Positions 28,689 to 37,737 of a DNA stretch of 64,000 bases are shown here, piece by piece (position 1 is the first letter of the stretch; every line of letters starts with the position of its first letter). The notes under the pieces were generated by a model. That model searched no databases. It was not told the origin of the DNA and saw nothing but the letters and a program-made list of their open reading frames with translations. The position numbers and the translations under genes are program-made. Source of the DNA: Paludibacteraceae bacterium (GTDB lineage Bacteria; Bacteroidota; Bacteroidia; Bacteroidales; Paludibacteraceae); assembly GCA_024399655.1 (NCBI GenBank), contig JAKSNP010000008.1, positions 1 through 64,000 on the forward strand, written 5' to 3'.

Positions 28689-31136
28689 TTATTTGATATC
28701 TACTGTAAAGCGGAGATTGAATAACCGTCCGGTCAGGTAATTAGGACTTGCCCATTGAATGCCATCACCTGCTGTTACCCAATAATACGAATTCACGTTC
28801 TTCCAATCAATTACGTTGAATACCTCAAAATAGATACTCCATGCAGCTACATGACGAGCACTTTCTTTTCTCATGAATTTATCGGTGGCTGCTGAGAATG
28901 TACGACTGGCACCTAAGTCTAATCGTTTGTAGGCGGGCATATGGCTTAAGTAACGTAATTCTTCGTTTCGAGGATATCCGAAGGGCAGACCTTCGCTGAT
29001 AATGAATTTCAGGTGAAATTTATATTGAGGGAATTTGGGTATATAGTCTTGGAAAAATATGGAAAATGAATATCGCTGTTCTTGCGGTTGAGGAAACCAT
29101 CCACGAGCATAAGGATCCTCAAGCATGCGCATACGGCTACGCATGGTGGAAAAACTAATCCACGAATCCACACCGGGAACCAATTCTCCATACAACTTTA
29201 AATCCAAACCTAAAGTATATCCTTCGGCATCATTCCGCCCGGAATATCTGATTCTGACATTTTCAACGGAATAACTTTCCATTCGGTCGATCCACTTGAA
29301 ATAGCCCTCGACGGTGAATTTGAATGGTCGTCCCCAAGCTCTAAAATAATAGTCAGTACCTAATAAAACATGAGCGGCTCGTTGTGCTTTAAGATCATGG
29401 CTGAGTTGAATTCGCGTGACGCCATCTTCAACAATGGTATCCCGTAACTCTTTATAGAAGGGGGCTTGATAGTATAGACCGGTAGCAAAACGGAAAGTCA
29501 TATCTCTTTTCCAGCCCGGCATCCACACTACGGATGCGCGTGGTGAAACCAAAACTTCGTTAGTCCAGGTCCACCAATTTAATCTAACGCCGCCGGTTAA
29601 AAACACATTGCCATGAAGAGTATGCCATTTATAACAATCCTGCAGATAGGCTTGAACCCGTCCGCTATGCATTTCATTCATACTCTTTAGCGTATAGTAT
29701 AGTTCCATCGTGCGGTCTGTATTCGGAATCGAGTATCCCATTGAGTCCCTCCATTCCCATTCGCTGATGTTATCGTGGATATATTCATATTGTCCGCTTA
29801 CTCCCCATTGAAATAGATTGCTTTGATGCTTCCATTCTCCTTCGTATGAAATATTGGCTACAATAGCCTGTAGTGAGTTGCGGGCGTGCTCGTGATAAGT
29901 GCCGGTTCCGAGCATAGTTCCGGTTGAAATTCCATCTGTATTTTCTCCAGGACGAAGTGAGCCGGACTGTGAACCTGCTATAGGAGCGTCTGTCAATACG
30001 TATTCGCTTCTAATGTCATAGTTTTCTTGTTCGTTAGTGTAGAATCCGCTTGCGGTTAGACGGCTGCTTAGTATGTCTTCATTTGATAATTGGTGTTTCT
30101 CCTCGCCTTGTATTGCCAAAAAACCGGTAGTGAATAAATCTTTCTCTTGCCCTTCGTACCATATAGTATGGTTAAGCGTGTATTGCATGGTGCCGAAACT
30201 TTCGCACATGGAATCCGGTTGGAATCTATAGGAGTTTCTTGAAAAATTGCCCAGTAATTTTATTTGCCACTTATTGCGATCCCAAGTCATTTGAGTTTGA
30301 TAGTCAATAAAGTCCGGTTGATAATTTCCTTTAGATGGTAATGCTCCAAGAAAATATCTACTGGTTTTATATCGTATGCTGTGCATTTGGCTTTGAGTAC
30401 TGTCTCCCCAGCCGACATATGCATTTGCGCCAAGGATACTGAGGCTGACCGTACTTTCCAAGCGAGTGGGGCGTTTGTAAGTGATGTCCAAAACGCTGGA
30501 CATTTTGTCACCATATTGAGCTCCAAAGCCTCCTGCTGAAAATTCCACTCGATCCACCATCTCTGGATTAACGAAGCTTAATCCTTCCTGTTGTCCACTA
30601 CGCAGCAATAATGGGCGATGTACTTCTATTCCATTAACATATACGGAGTTTTCATCATAACTGCCTCCTCTAACATTATATTGCGTACTGAGTTCGTTGT
30701 TTTGCGAAACACCGGCAAAGGTGATGAGTAGACTTTCTATACTGCCGCCTGTAGCATCCGGCATTACCCTTGCAACCGATGAACTGACCTGATCCATCGT
30801 ACCTGTTTGTTTTTGGATACCGTGTACTTCCACTTCATCAAGAGAGAGCCCGTCATTTTGCATCACTACATTAATATTCAGAACATCTTGTTCTGTGTAG
30901 ATCTCTTGTTGAATGGTGGTATAACCAATCATGGAATAGACTAAGGTGATAGTATCGTCAGTAGCTACGGTAAGAGAGTAATAGCCGTTTCTATTGGTAG
31001 TAGTGCCGGTGATTCCATCTGTGAGATAAACATTGAGCAGCTCAATACCGACATTATGTTCATCTACCACATAACCATAAATACGCGTTGTGCGTGCAAC
31101 AGCACTAATAGCACCGAAGCACGCAAAACATAGCAA
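28689..31136 (-). CDS. TonB-dependent outer-membrane receptor with N-terminal carboxypeptidase-like domain
   Basis: About 815 residues. A carboxypeptidase-regulatory-like beta domain (RIYGYVVDEHNVGIELLNVYLTDG ... GYYSLTV) is followed by a plug domain (YNVRGGSYDENSVYVNGIEVHRPLLL) and a large barrel ending YLTGRLFNLRFTVDIK. It would import an unknown ligand with TonB energy. No ATG gives a full signal peptide: the frame as given begins at TTG, but in-frame codons back to a CTG at 31160 encode SKRKIFILLCFACFGAISAVA, a proper signal sequence. The true start is therefore uncertain and probably non-ATG. No SusD partner is next to it; it trails batE by about 20-45 bases. Confidence 0.85.
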   Translation of the reverse strand: MLCFACFGAISAVARTTRIYGYVVDEHNVGIELLNVYLTDGITGTTTNRNGYYSLTVATDDTITLVYSMIGYTTIQQEIYTEQDVLNINVVMQNDGLSLDEVEVHGIQKQTGTMDQVSSSVARVMPDATGGSIESLLITFAGVSQNNELSTQYNVRGGSYDENSVYVNGIEVHRPLLLRSGQQEGLSFVNPEMVDRVEFSAGGFGAQYGDKMSSVLDITYKRPTRLESTVSLSILGANAYVGWGDSTQSQMHSIRYKTSRYFLGALPSKGNYQPDFIDYQTQMTWDRNKWQIKLLGNFSRNSYRFQPDSMCESFGTMQYTLNHTIWYEGQEKDLFTTGFLAIQGEEKHQLSNEDILSSRLTASGFYTNEQENYDIRSEYVLTDAPIAGSQSGSLRPGENTDGISTGTMLGTGTYHEHARNSLQAIVANISYEGEWKHQSNLFQWGVSGQYEYIHDNISEWEWRDSMGYSIPNTDRTMELYYTLKSMNEMHSGRVQAYLQDCYKWHTLHGNVFLTGGVRLNWWTWTNEVLVSPRASVVWMPGWKRDMTFRFATGLYYQAPFYKELRDTIVEDGVTRIQLSHDLKAQRAAHVLLGTDYYFRAWGRPFKFTVEGYFKWIDRMESYSVENVRIRYSGRNDAEGYTLGLDLKLYGELVPGVDSWISFSTMRSRMRMLEDPYARGWFPQPQEQRYSFSIFFQDYIPKFPQYKFHLKFIISEGLPFGYPRNEELRYLSHMPAYKRLDLGASRTFSAATDKFMRKESARHVAAWSIYFEVFNVIDWKNVNSYYWVTAGDGIQWASPNYLTGRLFNLRFTVDIK

Positions 31137-31180
31137 TATGAATATTTTCCTTTTACTCAGGGGAGTTGGATTGTTTTTGA

Positions 31181-31894
31181 TTATATTCGTTCTAAGTTGG
31201 AAAGTTTAATCCAACCGACATAATTGCCAACAGTGATTCGACACCATTCGCCCAATTCTTCCTTGATGTTGACTTTTGTTCCTTCGTGAATGGTGAATAA
31301 GTCTGTACCACTACGGTCCGGTGATGATTTCGCATTTACTACACCTTGCGTTATTATGGCTTCTTCACGAATGGAATCCCGATGATGCAATCTACCTGCG
31401 TTGATGACACCAATAAAAGTGACAATAAGTGCAACGAGCGCAATATAAAATGATGTTTTACGTAAGTGAGGTTCGCGGCTGAGAGCGAAAAGCAACGCCA
31501 TTGCCAGAAGAAGGAAGAAACAAACAACACTCAAAACGATCCATTCGCTTTCACTCATTAAATTACGGAATGATATGAGCCAGTTGCGGATGAAGAAAGT
31601 ATTGGTATCTTGTATATTGTCCTGTATACGTGATTGGGCGAACGCAAGGTTGTGTTTTGCATCTCGCATTGAAGGTGCCAAACGTAAGCAGCGTTCGTAA
31701 CATAGAATGGCTTGTGCCAATTCCTCTTGTTTGAAATAGGCGTTCCCTAAATTATAGTATATTTCAGCAGCAGGAGTTTGCTCCAGTTCCAATTGCTGTT
31801 CATACAAGGAAACCGCTTCCGCATAATTGCCGGCAGCATATTGTGCATTCGCATCGGCGAATAATGATGAAAGTATAATTAGCAAGAGTTTCAT
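31181..31894 (-). CDS. batE: BatE: TPR and SH3-like membrane protein of the Bat cluster
   Basis: 237 residues. Signal peptide, then TPR repeats (QYAAGNYAEAVSLYEQQLELE, IYYNLGNAYFKQEELAQAILCYERCL), two adjoining membrane helices (about 115-170) and a C-terminal bacterial SH3 domain ending EWCRITVGNYVGWIKLSNLERI. This is the BatE architecture in Bacteroidota. The ATG overlaps the batD stop (ATGA). Bat proteins are tied to oxygen or stress tolerance and envelope integrity, but no biochemical role is established. Confidence 0.9.
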   Translation of the reverse strand: MKLLLIILSSLFADANAQYAAGNYAEAVSLYEQQLELEQTPAAEIYYNLGNAYFKQEELAQAILCYERCLRLAPSMRDAKHNLAFAQSRIQDNIQDTNTFFIRNWLISFRNLMSESEWIVLSVVCFFLLLAMALLFALSREPHLRKTSFYIALVALIVTFIGVINAGRLHHRDSIREEAIITQGVVNAKSSPDRSGTDLFTIHEGTKVNIKEELGEWCRITVGNYVGWIKLSNLERI

Positions 31895-33720
31895 AATTTC
31901 TGATTTTCCAAGTTGTTGATTAATTGGGTAGTGGTATTAAACATTTCCTGCATTTGATGGTCGGATGACGGGGCATATCGGGCAAATTCAGCTGTACTGA
32001 GTACATCAAGTACATCATGAATAAGATTGTCGTCAATTCCTTTGTGCCGTAGGATATCTGCTATATTATCTTTCGATAAATCCGCTGTAGGAATTGAGAG
32101 ACGGTCACTCAGATAGGTGAATGAGGCTTTTTCAATCTCTTCGTAAAAATGTTCCTTATCGTTAGCTTGAAGCATACGGCTTGCTGCTTTCAAACGGCGT
32201 TGAGCTACTTTGTTAGCTTTACGATATCTGACTTTGGTTTGGTCGGCATTTTCTTTAATCCTTTTACGGAATATGATGAATATTGCAATCGCTATAGCCA
32301 GTGGAATAAGGAAAAGCAGATGGAAAAGAAGAGAATTGAATTTAAGTCTTCCATTGGTGTTGGTGTGACGCAAGTCTCCTGTATAGATATATCGGATGTC
32401 AGTACCCAATTCTTTGATATCCTCTTTTTGTGTGTAATTGGCCATTGTCCCCTGATTTCCGGTGGAAGCGTCACCTACACCTTTCTTTACATGGAGTGTG
32501 TATTCCGGTGTCTGCAATGTTTTGTATTGGCTTTCTTGTGTGTCGTAATATGAAAACGTAATAGATGGAATCGTGTAATCCCCGCTATTACGTGCTATAG
32601 CCAGGTATTCGATTGATTTGCTGCCGGACACACCGGATGAGGAAGTCTGAAAATTGTTGGTCACTTTTGGATCGTATGGCTCAAATCCTTCGGGCCAATC
32701 CACAGCCGGCGTTTTAATGAGTTTCATATTGCCGGCTCCCGAAAGGTCCAATTTGATGGTGACAGCATCATTAGTGGTCAACTCCGTTTCTGAAATGGAT
32801 TGTGTCATGGAGAAACGCCCGACAGCACCGGAGAAGTCAGCCGGTTTGCCGGCCGGCAGCGACTTGGCATGAATAGTTATACCGGGTGCTTTCAACATCT
32901 TGGTAGCTTGAATATAAGCGTCGTCAAAGAAGGAACGGCGGTGTGTGTTGGGAAGCAAAATAATTGCTTCGAAAGAACCCGACTCGATTTCAATATCTCC
33001 GGCATGCTGCGGATAGAGTAAGGTTTGGTAAATTGTCGCAACTTGATAGTTGCGGTTGTTATAATGCTCCAGCTCAAATTGAATGTCCTTTTGATCCAAT
33101 TCCTGTTTCAAAAAACCGGTGAATTCCGGTATTTGGGTTTTTTCAGTAAAACCACGGATGTCCATTCCGGTAACATACAACTTGTAACTCAATGTCAGTA
33201 CCTCTTGTTCATGAAGGGTGGTTTTTGAGGCTATGGTACGAATAAATATGTCACCGTTCCCTGTAGTAGCAGATGTTTTTCCTGCAGAAGAAGCATTGGA
33301 TTTCTTGTTGGAATTACCGGATGCTTGTACGGATTCGTCTGGTGGAAGTACAGTAATTCGAAGCCCGTTGGAAGTATATTGCTTGCTGCCTACTTTTATG
33401 GTGGCGGCTCCTAATGTAAATGTTCCTTGTTTGTCGGGACGGAGTGTATATGTATATTGTTGCTGATAAGTAGACGTGAATTGCCCGTTGACAAATGTGG
33501 AGGATTGGGATGTAGATGTATAAGGGCCTGCCAGATATTCAAAATCAACAAACTCGGGTGGAGTGATATCACCTGCACGATGGTTGACTATGTAAGTTAC
33601 CTGAAACGGTTGTCCTTGTACCACCTGTTTAGGGGCGGAAGCTTGAAAGGTGATGTTTTCATCTGCCATCACACCAATGGCAGAAATTAATAAAAATATC
33701 GAAATCAGGATACGTTTCAT
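31891..33720 (-). CDS. batD: BatD: large periplasmic protein anchored by a C-terminal helix
   Basis: 609 residues. Signal peptide (to about 19), then beta-rich periplasmic domains opening ITFQASAPKQVVQGQPFQVTYIV, the BatD/BamD-like oxygen-tolerance signature. A Ser/Asn-rich linker lies near 135-155. One membrane helix at about 460-480 (FHLLFLIPLAIAIAIFIIF) is followed by a basic, helical cytoplasmic tail. It starts one base after batC and overlaps batE by four. Confidence 0.92.
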   Translation of the reverse strand: MKRILISIFLLISAIGVMADENITFQASAPKQVVQGQPFQVTYIVNHRAGDITPPEFVDFEYLAGPYTSTSQSSTFVNGQFTSTYQQQYTYTLRPDKQGTFTLGAATIKVGSKQYTSNGLRITVLPPDESVQASGNSNKKSNASSAGKTSATTGNGDIFIRTIASKTTLHEQEVLTLSYKLYVTGMDIRGFTEKTQIPEFTGFLKQELDQKDIQFELEHYNNRNYQVATIYQTLLYPQHAGDIEIESGSFEAIILLPNTHRRSFFDDAYIQATKMLKAPGITIHAKSLPAGKPADFSGAVGRFSMTQSISETELTTNDAVTIKLDLSGAGNMKLIKTPAVDWPEGFEPYDPKVTNNFQTSSSGVSGSKSIEYLAIARNSGDYTIPSITFSYYDTQESQYKTLQTPEYTLHVKKGVGDASTGNQGTMANYTQKEDIKELGTDIRYIYTGDLRHTNTNGRLKFNSLLFHLLFLIPLAIAIAIFIIFRKRIKENADQTKVRYRKANKVAQRRLKAASRMLQANDKEHFYEEIEKASFTYLSDRLSIPTADLSKDNIADILRHKGIDDNLIHDVLDVLSTAEFARYAPSSDHQMQEMFNTTTQLINNLENQKL

Positions 33721-33721
33721 A

Positions 33722-34414
33722 TTACCAATTCTTTTCTATATGTCGGCGAGAACCTTGTTGCATTCTCTGTTCGTTCACTTTGTCTTGAGTTTCTTGTTCA
33801 TCCTGCTCAAGGGCTTGGAGAATCTGCTCTGCAGTTTCCTTGTCCATTTGTTGCTGCTGTTGCTGTTGCTGCTGCTGTTGTTCTTGCTGCTGTTCCTGCT
33901 GCTGTTGTTCTTGCTGTTGTTGCTCTTGCTGCTGCTGTTCCTGCTGTTGCTCTTGTTGATTTTGCTGCTGTTGGAGCATTTGCATCGCTTTTACCAGGTT
34001 GTAGCGTGTGTCGTTATCGGAGGGATTACGTCGAAGTGCCTCTTTGTAGGCCTCAATAGCTTCACTATATTGTTGTTGAGCGAAATAAGCATTTCCTATG
34101 TTGTGGTATGTCTGTGCCTGACGGATCTTATCGTCTTTGCCGGTTAAAAAAAGTGCTTTTTCATATATTTCAATAGCATCAGCATATTTTTCTTGTTTGA
34201 AGAGTGCGTTTCCCAGATTATATTGTGCTTCAAACGACTTGTGATTTTTGTCCAAGCCACGGCGATAATCCACTTCCGCTTCGCTATATTGTTCTTTATT
34301 GTATTGGCGGTTTCCGTGACGGACATTCGGAGCTTCCTGTTGTGCCTGACAAATCCATGTGGATTGGCATATGAGCGAGGCGAGAAGTAATATTTTGCTA
34401 AGGTGATTTTTCAT
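33722..34414 (-). CDS. batC: BatC: TPR protein with a long Gln/Glu tract
   Basis: 230 residues. Signal peptide to about 24, then three to four TPR units (FEAQYNLGNALFKQEKYADAIEIYEKAL; AQTYHNIGNAYFAQQQYSEAIEAYKEAL). Residues 147-189 are almost only Gln with regular Glu, built from QEQQQ-type units. The tail ETAEQILQALEQDEQETQDKV is a conserved BatC end. It has its own promoter and an 18-bp palindrome in the leader, so it heads batC-batD-batE. Confidence 0.9.
   Translation of the reverse strand: MKNHLSKILLLASLICQSTWICQAQQEAPNVRHGNRQYNKEQYSEAEVDYRRGLDKNHKSFEAQYNLGNALFKQEKYADAIEIYEKALFLTGKDDKIRQAQTYHNIGNAYFAQQQYSEAIEAYKEALRRNPSDNDTRYNLVKAMQMLQQQQNQQEQQQEQQQQEQQQQEQQQQEQQQEQQQQQQQQQQQMDKETAEQILQALEQDEQETQDKVNEQRMQQGSRRHIEKNW
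33843..33970. repeat. CAG/CAA-type repeat inside batC
   Basis: About 130 bases of near-continuous Gln codons (CTG, TTG on the plus strand) with regular Glu codons, encoding residues 147-189 of BatC. Units are mixed CAG and CAA, which should limit but not stop slippage. Confidence 0.85.
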
Positions 34415-34431
34415 ATATTTAACTTCGTGCT

Positions 34432-34449
34432 TTTTGTCTTAAGACAAAA
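34432..34449. promoter_or_regulatory. 18-bp perfect palindrome in the batC leader
   Basis: TTTTGTCTTAAGACAAAA is its own reverse complement. It lies between the batC -7 element (34464-34471) and the ATG (34414), starting about 15 bases after the -7 element, a fitting place for a repressor operator. The binding protein is unknown. Confidence 0.55.
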
Positions 34450-34463
34450 TCTAAAATCATTTG

Positions 34464-34494
34464 CAAAGGTACTGCTTTTTTATGATATATGCAA
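34464..34494 (-). promoter_or_regulatory. Promoter of batC-batD-batE
   Basis: Minus strand: TTG at 34494-34492, a 20-bp spacer, TACCTTTG at 34471-34464. It splits the Bat cluster into two transcription units. The remaining 311-base gap (34415-34725) holds no gene I can support. Confidence 0.8.
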
Positions 34495-34725
34495 AATTTT
34501 TTTAATAAAAACTTTCTATTCGCAAAAAACGATGAATATATCAAATGTTATTTTTCCATTTTTTTTGAGAAGAATCCTAGGTGTTGTGAAAGTAGCCTGA
34601 CCCTTCGCTCATCCTATACTGACGTTCCTCTCGGATTGATCTGTTTTTTGTTCATAAAAGCGGCCATTTATTTGCGAATTCAAATGTCAAACAGTTATCC
34701 GCTTTGGTAACTTTTTGTAACAAAA

Positions 34726-35766
34726 TTAATTTTTGTTTACCTTTTCTTTGAATATGTCGAATTTCTGCCACGTTTTGTTCTTGCGACTGAAAATGAAAAA
34801 GTCAATTATTATCAGTAAAAGAGCGAGTAAGGCGAACGATTGGTATTGTTCGTTGTATTCTTTGAAAGAAGAAGTTTTGAGTTCTGCTGTAGCCAAGTCG
34901 TCCAATTGCCGCAATAAGGCCTGCAGAGCGGTATTGGTGTTGTCGCATCTTACGTAAAGTCCGTGTCCTGCAGAAGCGATATCTTGCCCCATTTTTTCAT
35001 TTAGACGGCTTACTACCACTTGCCCATCTCGGTCTTTCAGGAAATTGCCCGTTCCTGGGATTGGAATAGGACTTCCTTCCGGTTTTCCTATACCGATCAC
35101 ATCCACTTGAATGCCTGCTTCGTGAGCCAGTTTTGCAGCCGCTTCTGCATCATCTTCATGGTTCTCGCCATCAGTGATGATAATGATAGCCCTACCGGCA
35201 TCTGATTCTTGAGTGCCAAAGGCGCGCATGCAGGTTCGAATGGCATCGCCGATAGCGGTACCTTGTGTTTTGATCAAATCCGGATTGATGCTATTTAGAA
35301 ATGTCTTAGCAGATACATAGTCGCAAGTGATAGGAAGTTGTATATAACTTTCACCCGCAAATACAACTAATCCCACTTTGTCATCCACCATTTTGTCGAT
35401 CATTCGTGAAAGCATCTGTTTTGCTCTGTCAAGTCGGCACGGTGCTACATCTTCCGCCATCATTGAATTGGATATATCCAAAGCAATCATAACTTCGATT
35501 CCTTGACGTTTTACAGTACGTTCTGTAGTACCGAATTGGGGACGCGCGATGGCGAATATGAGTAGCATCAACGCCACCATTAAGAGAGAGAATTTGATAT
35601 TCGGGCGTATGCGTGAAGCATTTGGCATCAGTTGACGAACTAAATTTTCGTCTCCAAATTCATGCAATTGGTGACGTTTGTGGCGTAAGACAAGCAAATA
35701 GGCTGCCGTAATCAAAGGAAGCAGGAGCAATAGCCACAAATATTCTATATGTGCAAATCTAAACAT
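34726..35766 (-). CDS. batB: BatB: membrane-anchored von Willebrand A protein
   Basis: 346 residues. Two N-terminal helices (about 10-27 and 58-76), a vWA domain with the metal site DISNS and later ITDGEN, and a C-terminal helix (SFALLALLLIIIDFFIF) before a basic tail. This is the BatB/BatA layout. The vWA domain would bind a divalent metal and a protein partner, with MoxR acting as the ATPase of the system. It follows batA with a 2-base gap. Confidence 0.93.
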   Translation of the reverse strand: MFRFAHIEYLWLLLLLPLITAAYLLVLRHKRHQLHEFGDENLVRQLMPNASRIRPNIKFSLLMVALMLLIFAIARPQFGTTERTVKRQGIEVMIALDISNSMMAEDVAPCRLDRAKQMLSRMIDKMVDDKVGLVVFAGESYIQLPITCDYVSAKTFLNSINPDLIKTQGTAIGDAIRTCMRAFGTQESDAGRAIIIITDGENHEDDAEAAAKLAHEAGIQVDVIGIGKPEGSPIPIPGTGNFLKDRDGQVVVSRLNEKMGQDIASAGHGLYVRCDNTNTALQALLRQLDDLATAELKTSSFKEYNEQYQSFALLALLLIIIDFFIFSRKNKTWQKFDIFKEKVNKN

Positions 35767-35768
35767 TT

Positions 35769-36755
35769 TTAATTGGATAAGGTTTTAAGTGCAAAATATC
35801 GTATGATGATTTCTAACAATAGACAAATAAATGCACCAATCAGCCATGGCGCAAAACCTTCTGTTCGTTTCGAGTACTCGTGAACACGTAGTTTGGTTTT
35901 TTCCATTTGGTCGATTTGTTCGTATATGGCTTTCAAGCTATTGTTGTCGGTTGCTCGAAAATATTCGCCACCGGTAGTGCGAGCAATCCCTCGTAATGTT
36001 TCCTCATCAAATTCTCCGTTTACGGTAACTCGTTGTGGGCCATAAGGAGTTTGTACGGTAGCGGAAGCTTTTCCATACGATCCTACACCAATAGCATACA
36101 CTCTAATGCCGAATGACGCGGCAATTTGCGCTGCCGTTTGCGGGTCAATATCTCCCCGGTTGTTGCTTCCATCGGTAAGAAGTATGATTACTTTTGATTT
36201 TGTGGTGCTGTCTTTCATACGATTGACGGCATTAGCCAAACCTAATCCGATAGCAGTACCGTCTTCAATCATGCCGAATTGAACGGATTGGAAGAGATTG
36301 ATTAACACCTCATGATCTGTTGTCAAGGGGCATTGTGTAAAACTCTCACCGGCAAAAACCACCAACCCGATTTGATCATTTGGACGGTCTAATACGAAGT
36401 CTGATGCAACAGTTTTTGCCGCTTCCAAACGGGTGGGGCGGAAGTCTTCAGCTTGCATGGTGCCTGAAATATCAAGCGCCATCATGATGTCAATGCCTTC
36501 AGTAGATTCCGATTGCCATCTGTTGGTTAGTTGTGGGCGAGCCAATGCTAAAGTTAACAAAGTAACGGCAAGAACCCGTAATGCAAACGGGATGTGTAAC
36601 AAATAGATACGCCAACTTTTCGGTTGCCGCTCAAAAAACGAGGTGGACGAATAACGGATGCTGGCATCCTGGTCATGCAATCGGTATATGTACCATCCCA
36701 CAATAGGGATTAACAATAGCAAAAGAAATAAATATCCTGGATTGGCAAATGTCAT
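35769..36755 (-). CDS. batA: BatA: membrane-anchored von Willebrand A protein
   Basis: 328 residues. Membrane helices near the N-terminus (LFLLLLLIPIVGWYIY and IPFALRVLAVTLLTLALARPQL), a vWA domain with DISGT and LTDGSNNRGD, and a final helix (FAPWLIGAFICLLLEIII). Paralogue of the adjoining batB. The ATG overlaps the stop of the preceding gene (ATGA), showing coupled translation. Confidence 0.93.
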   Translation of the reverse strand: MTFANPGYLFLLLLLIPIVGWYIYRLHDQDASIRYSSTSFFERQPKSWRIYLLHIPFALRVLAVTLLTLALARPQLTNRWQSESTEGIDIMMALDISGTMQAEDFRPTRLEAAKTVASDFVLDRPNDQIGLVVFAGESFTQCPLTTDHEVLINLFQSVQFGMIEDGTAIGLGLANAVNRMKDSTTKSKVIILLTDGSNNRGDIDPQTAAQIAASFGIRVYAIGVGSYGKASATVQTPYGPQRVTVNGEFDEETLRGIARTTGGEYFRATDNNSLKAIYEQIDQMEKTKLRVHEYSKRTEGFAPWLIGAFICLLLEIIIRYFALKTLSN

Positions 36756-37672
36756 ACGCGTTCTCCTTTCTGTATGTTGTCCTCTTCAGCAATCGTGGCT
36801 TCTGTAGGAGTGGTTGCATTGACAAATTCGTAAGCGGAACGTAGCGCCTGTTCGTTTTCATCAGGTGTGGTCGTCCATTTGGCAAATTTAACCAAGTCCG
36901 CCAAAGTAAGAATGTTTTTGAGCTTTTCGAAGAGTTCTCGACGGTCTTTCATGTGTTCACGCATAGCGCGCAAAGTTTCATCAGATGTTTGCTCCGTGCT
37001 ATGAACATCAAATCGACGACCTATGTATTCGCGAACCACATCGGTGAGTTCCGTGTGATATTGTTTGGTCTGTCCTGTTTGCCAGATTTTTTCTTGTCGA
37101 ATACGGTCCAATTGTTCCAAAGCCACTTCTTCAGCTGGGCGTTCCGGTTCTTTCGGCTGTTCTCCGGCTTCATTTCTTCTATGTCGTTGTATCCTGCGGT
37201 AGAGGAAGAACCCTCCGACACATAAACCTAAAATGAACAAAGCCAACAAGATCCATCGAAGTGTGCCCCAAATCCAGCGAGGAGCGCGCTCTATGGGCTT
37301 GATATCCGTAATAGCTAAAGTTGTATCAATTTCAAACGGTTGAATGATGTTTAATGTAAGCGCCTCACTATACATGGTATCGCCGTGATTGGGAAAAGCA
37401 ATGGGATCGATATAGAATAGCGAGTCTACAAAAGAAGTAAGGGTCAGGTCTTGTGCTAATTGCACCTGCCCGTTCCCTAACGAAATGGTATCAATCGGTG
37501 AAGATTCTACAATTTCGATGCCGGGAATCAAACTTTTATCATAGATGGGAAGCGCCAATTCCTCTATGCGTTCACCGGTTACCTGTAAGTGTAATGCGGT
37601 TTGATCGCCAATCATCAGCGCAGTTGAATCGATAGTGGCGCTGACTATGATAGCAAAAATAAAATTCAACAT
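36752..37672 (-). CDS. Bat-cluster membrane protein of unknown function
   Basis: 306 residues. Secretion signal, a beta-rich periplasmic part (about 15-130), a single helix (IWGTLRWILLALFILGLCVGGFFLY, about 135-160), then a charged helical cytoplasmic domain (VALEQLDRIRQEKIWQTGQTKQYHTELTDVVREYIGRRF ... ILTLADLVKFAKW). The same kind of gene commonly lies between the DUF58 and batA genes of Bacteroidota and looks like a short BatD relative. No enzymatic motif is present. Confidence 0.75.
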   Translation of the reverse strand: MLNFIFAIIVSATIDSTALMIGDQTALHLQVTGERIEELALPIYDKSLIPGIEIVESSPIDTISLGNGQVQLAQDLTLTSFVDSLFYIDPIAFPNHGDTMYSEALTLNIIQPFEIDTTLAITDIKPIERAPRWIWGTLRWILLALFILGLCVGGFFLYRRIQRHRRNEAGEQPKEPERPAEEVALEQLDRIRQEKIWQTGQTKQYHTELTDVVREYIGRRFDVHSTEQTSDETLRAMREHMKDRRELFEKLKNILTLADLVKFAKWTTTPDENEQALRSAYEFVNATTPTEATIAEEDNIQKGERV

Positions 37673-37737
37673 TATATGAAATTCAAATAATATTAACTAT
37701 AGTAACATGATATCGGATTCGAACCTTTCTAATTGTA

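Noticed and set aside
37708-37730. GGTTCGAATCC on the minus strand, like a tRNA T-arm
   Set aside because: The bases around it do not form a 5-bp T stem, and no acceptor, D or anticodon arms are present.
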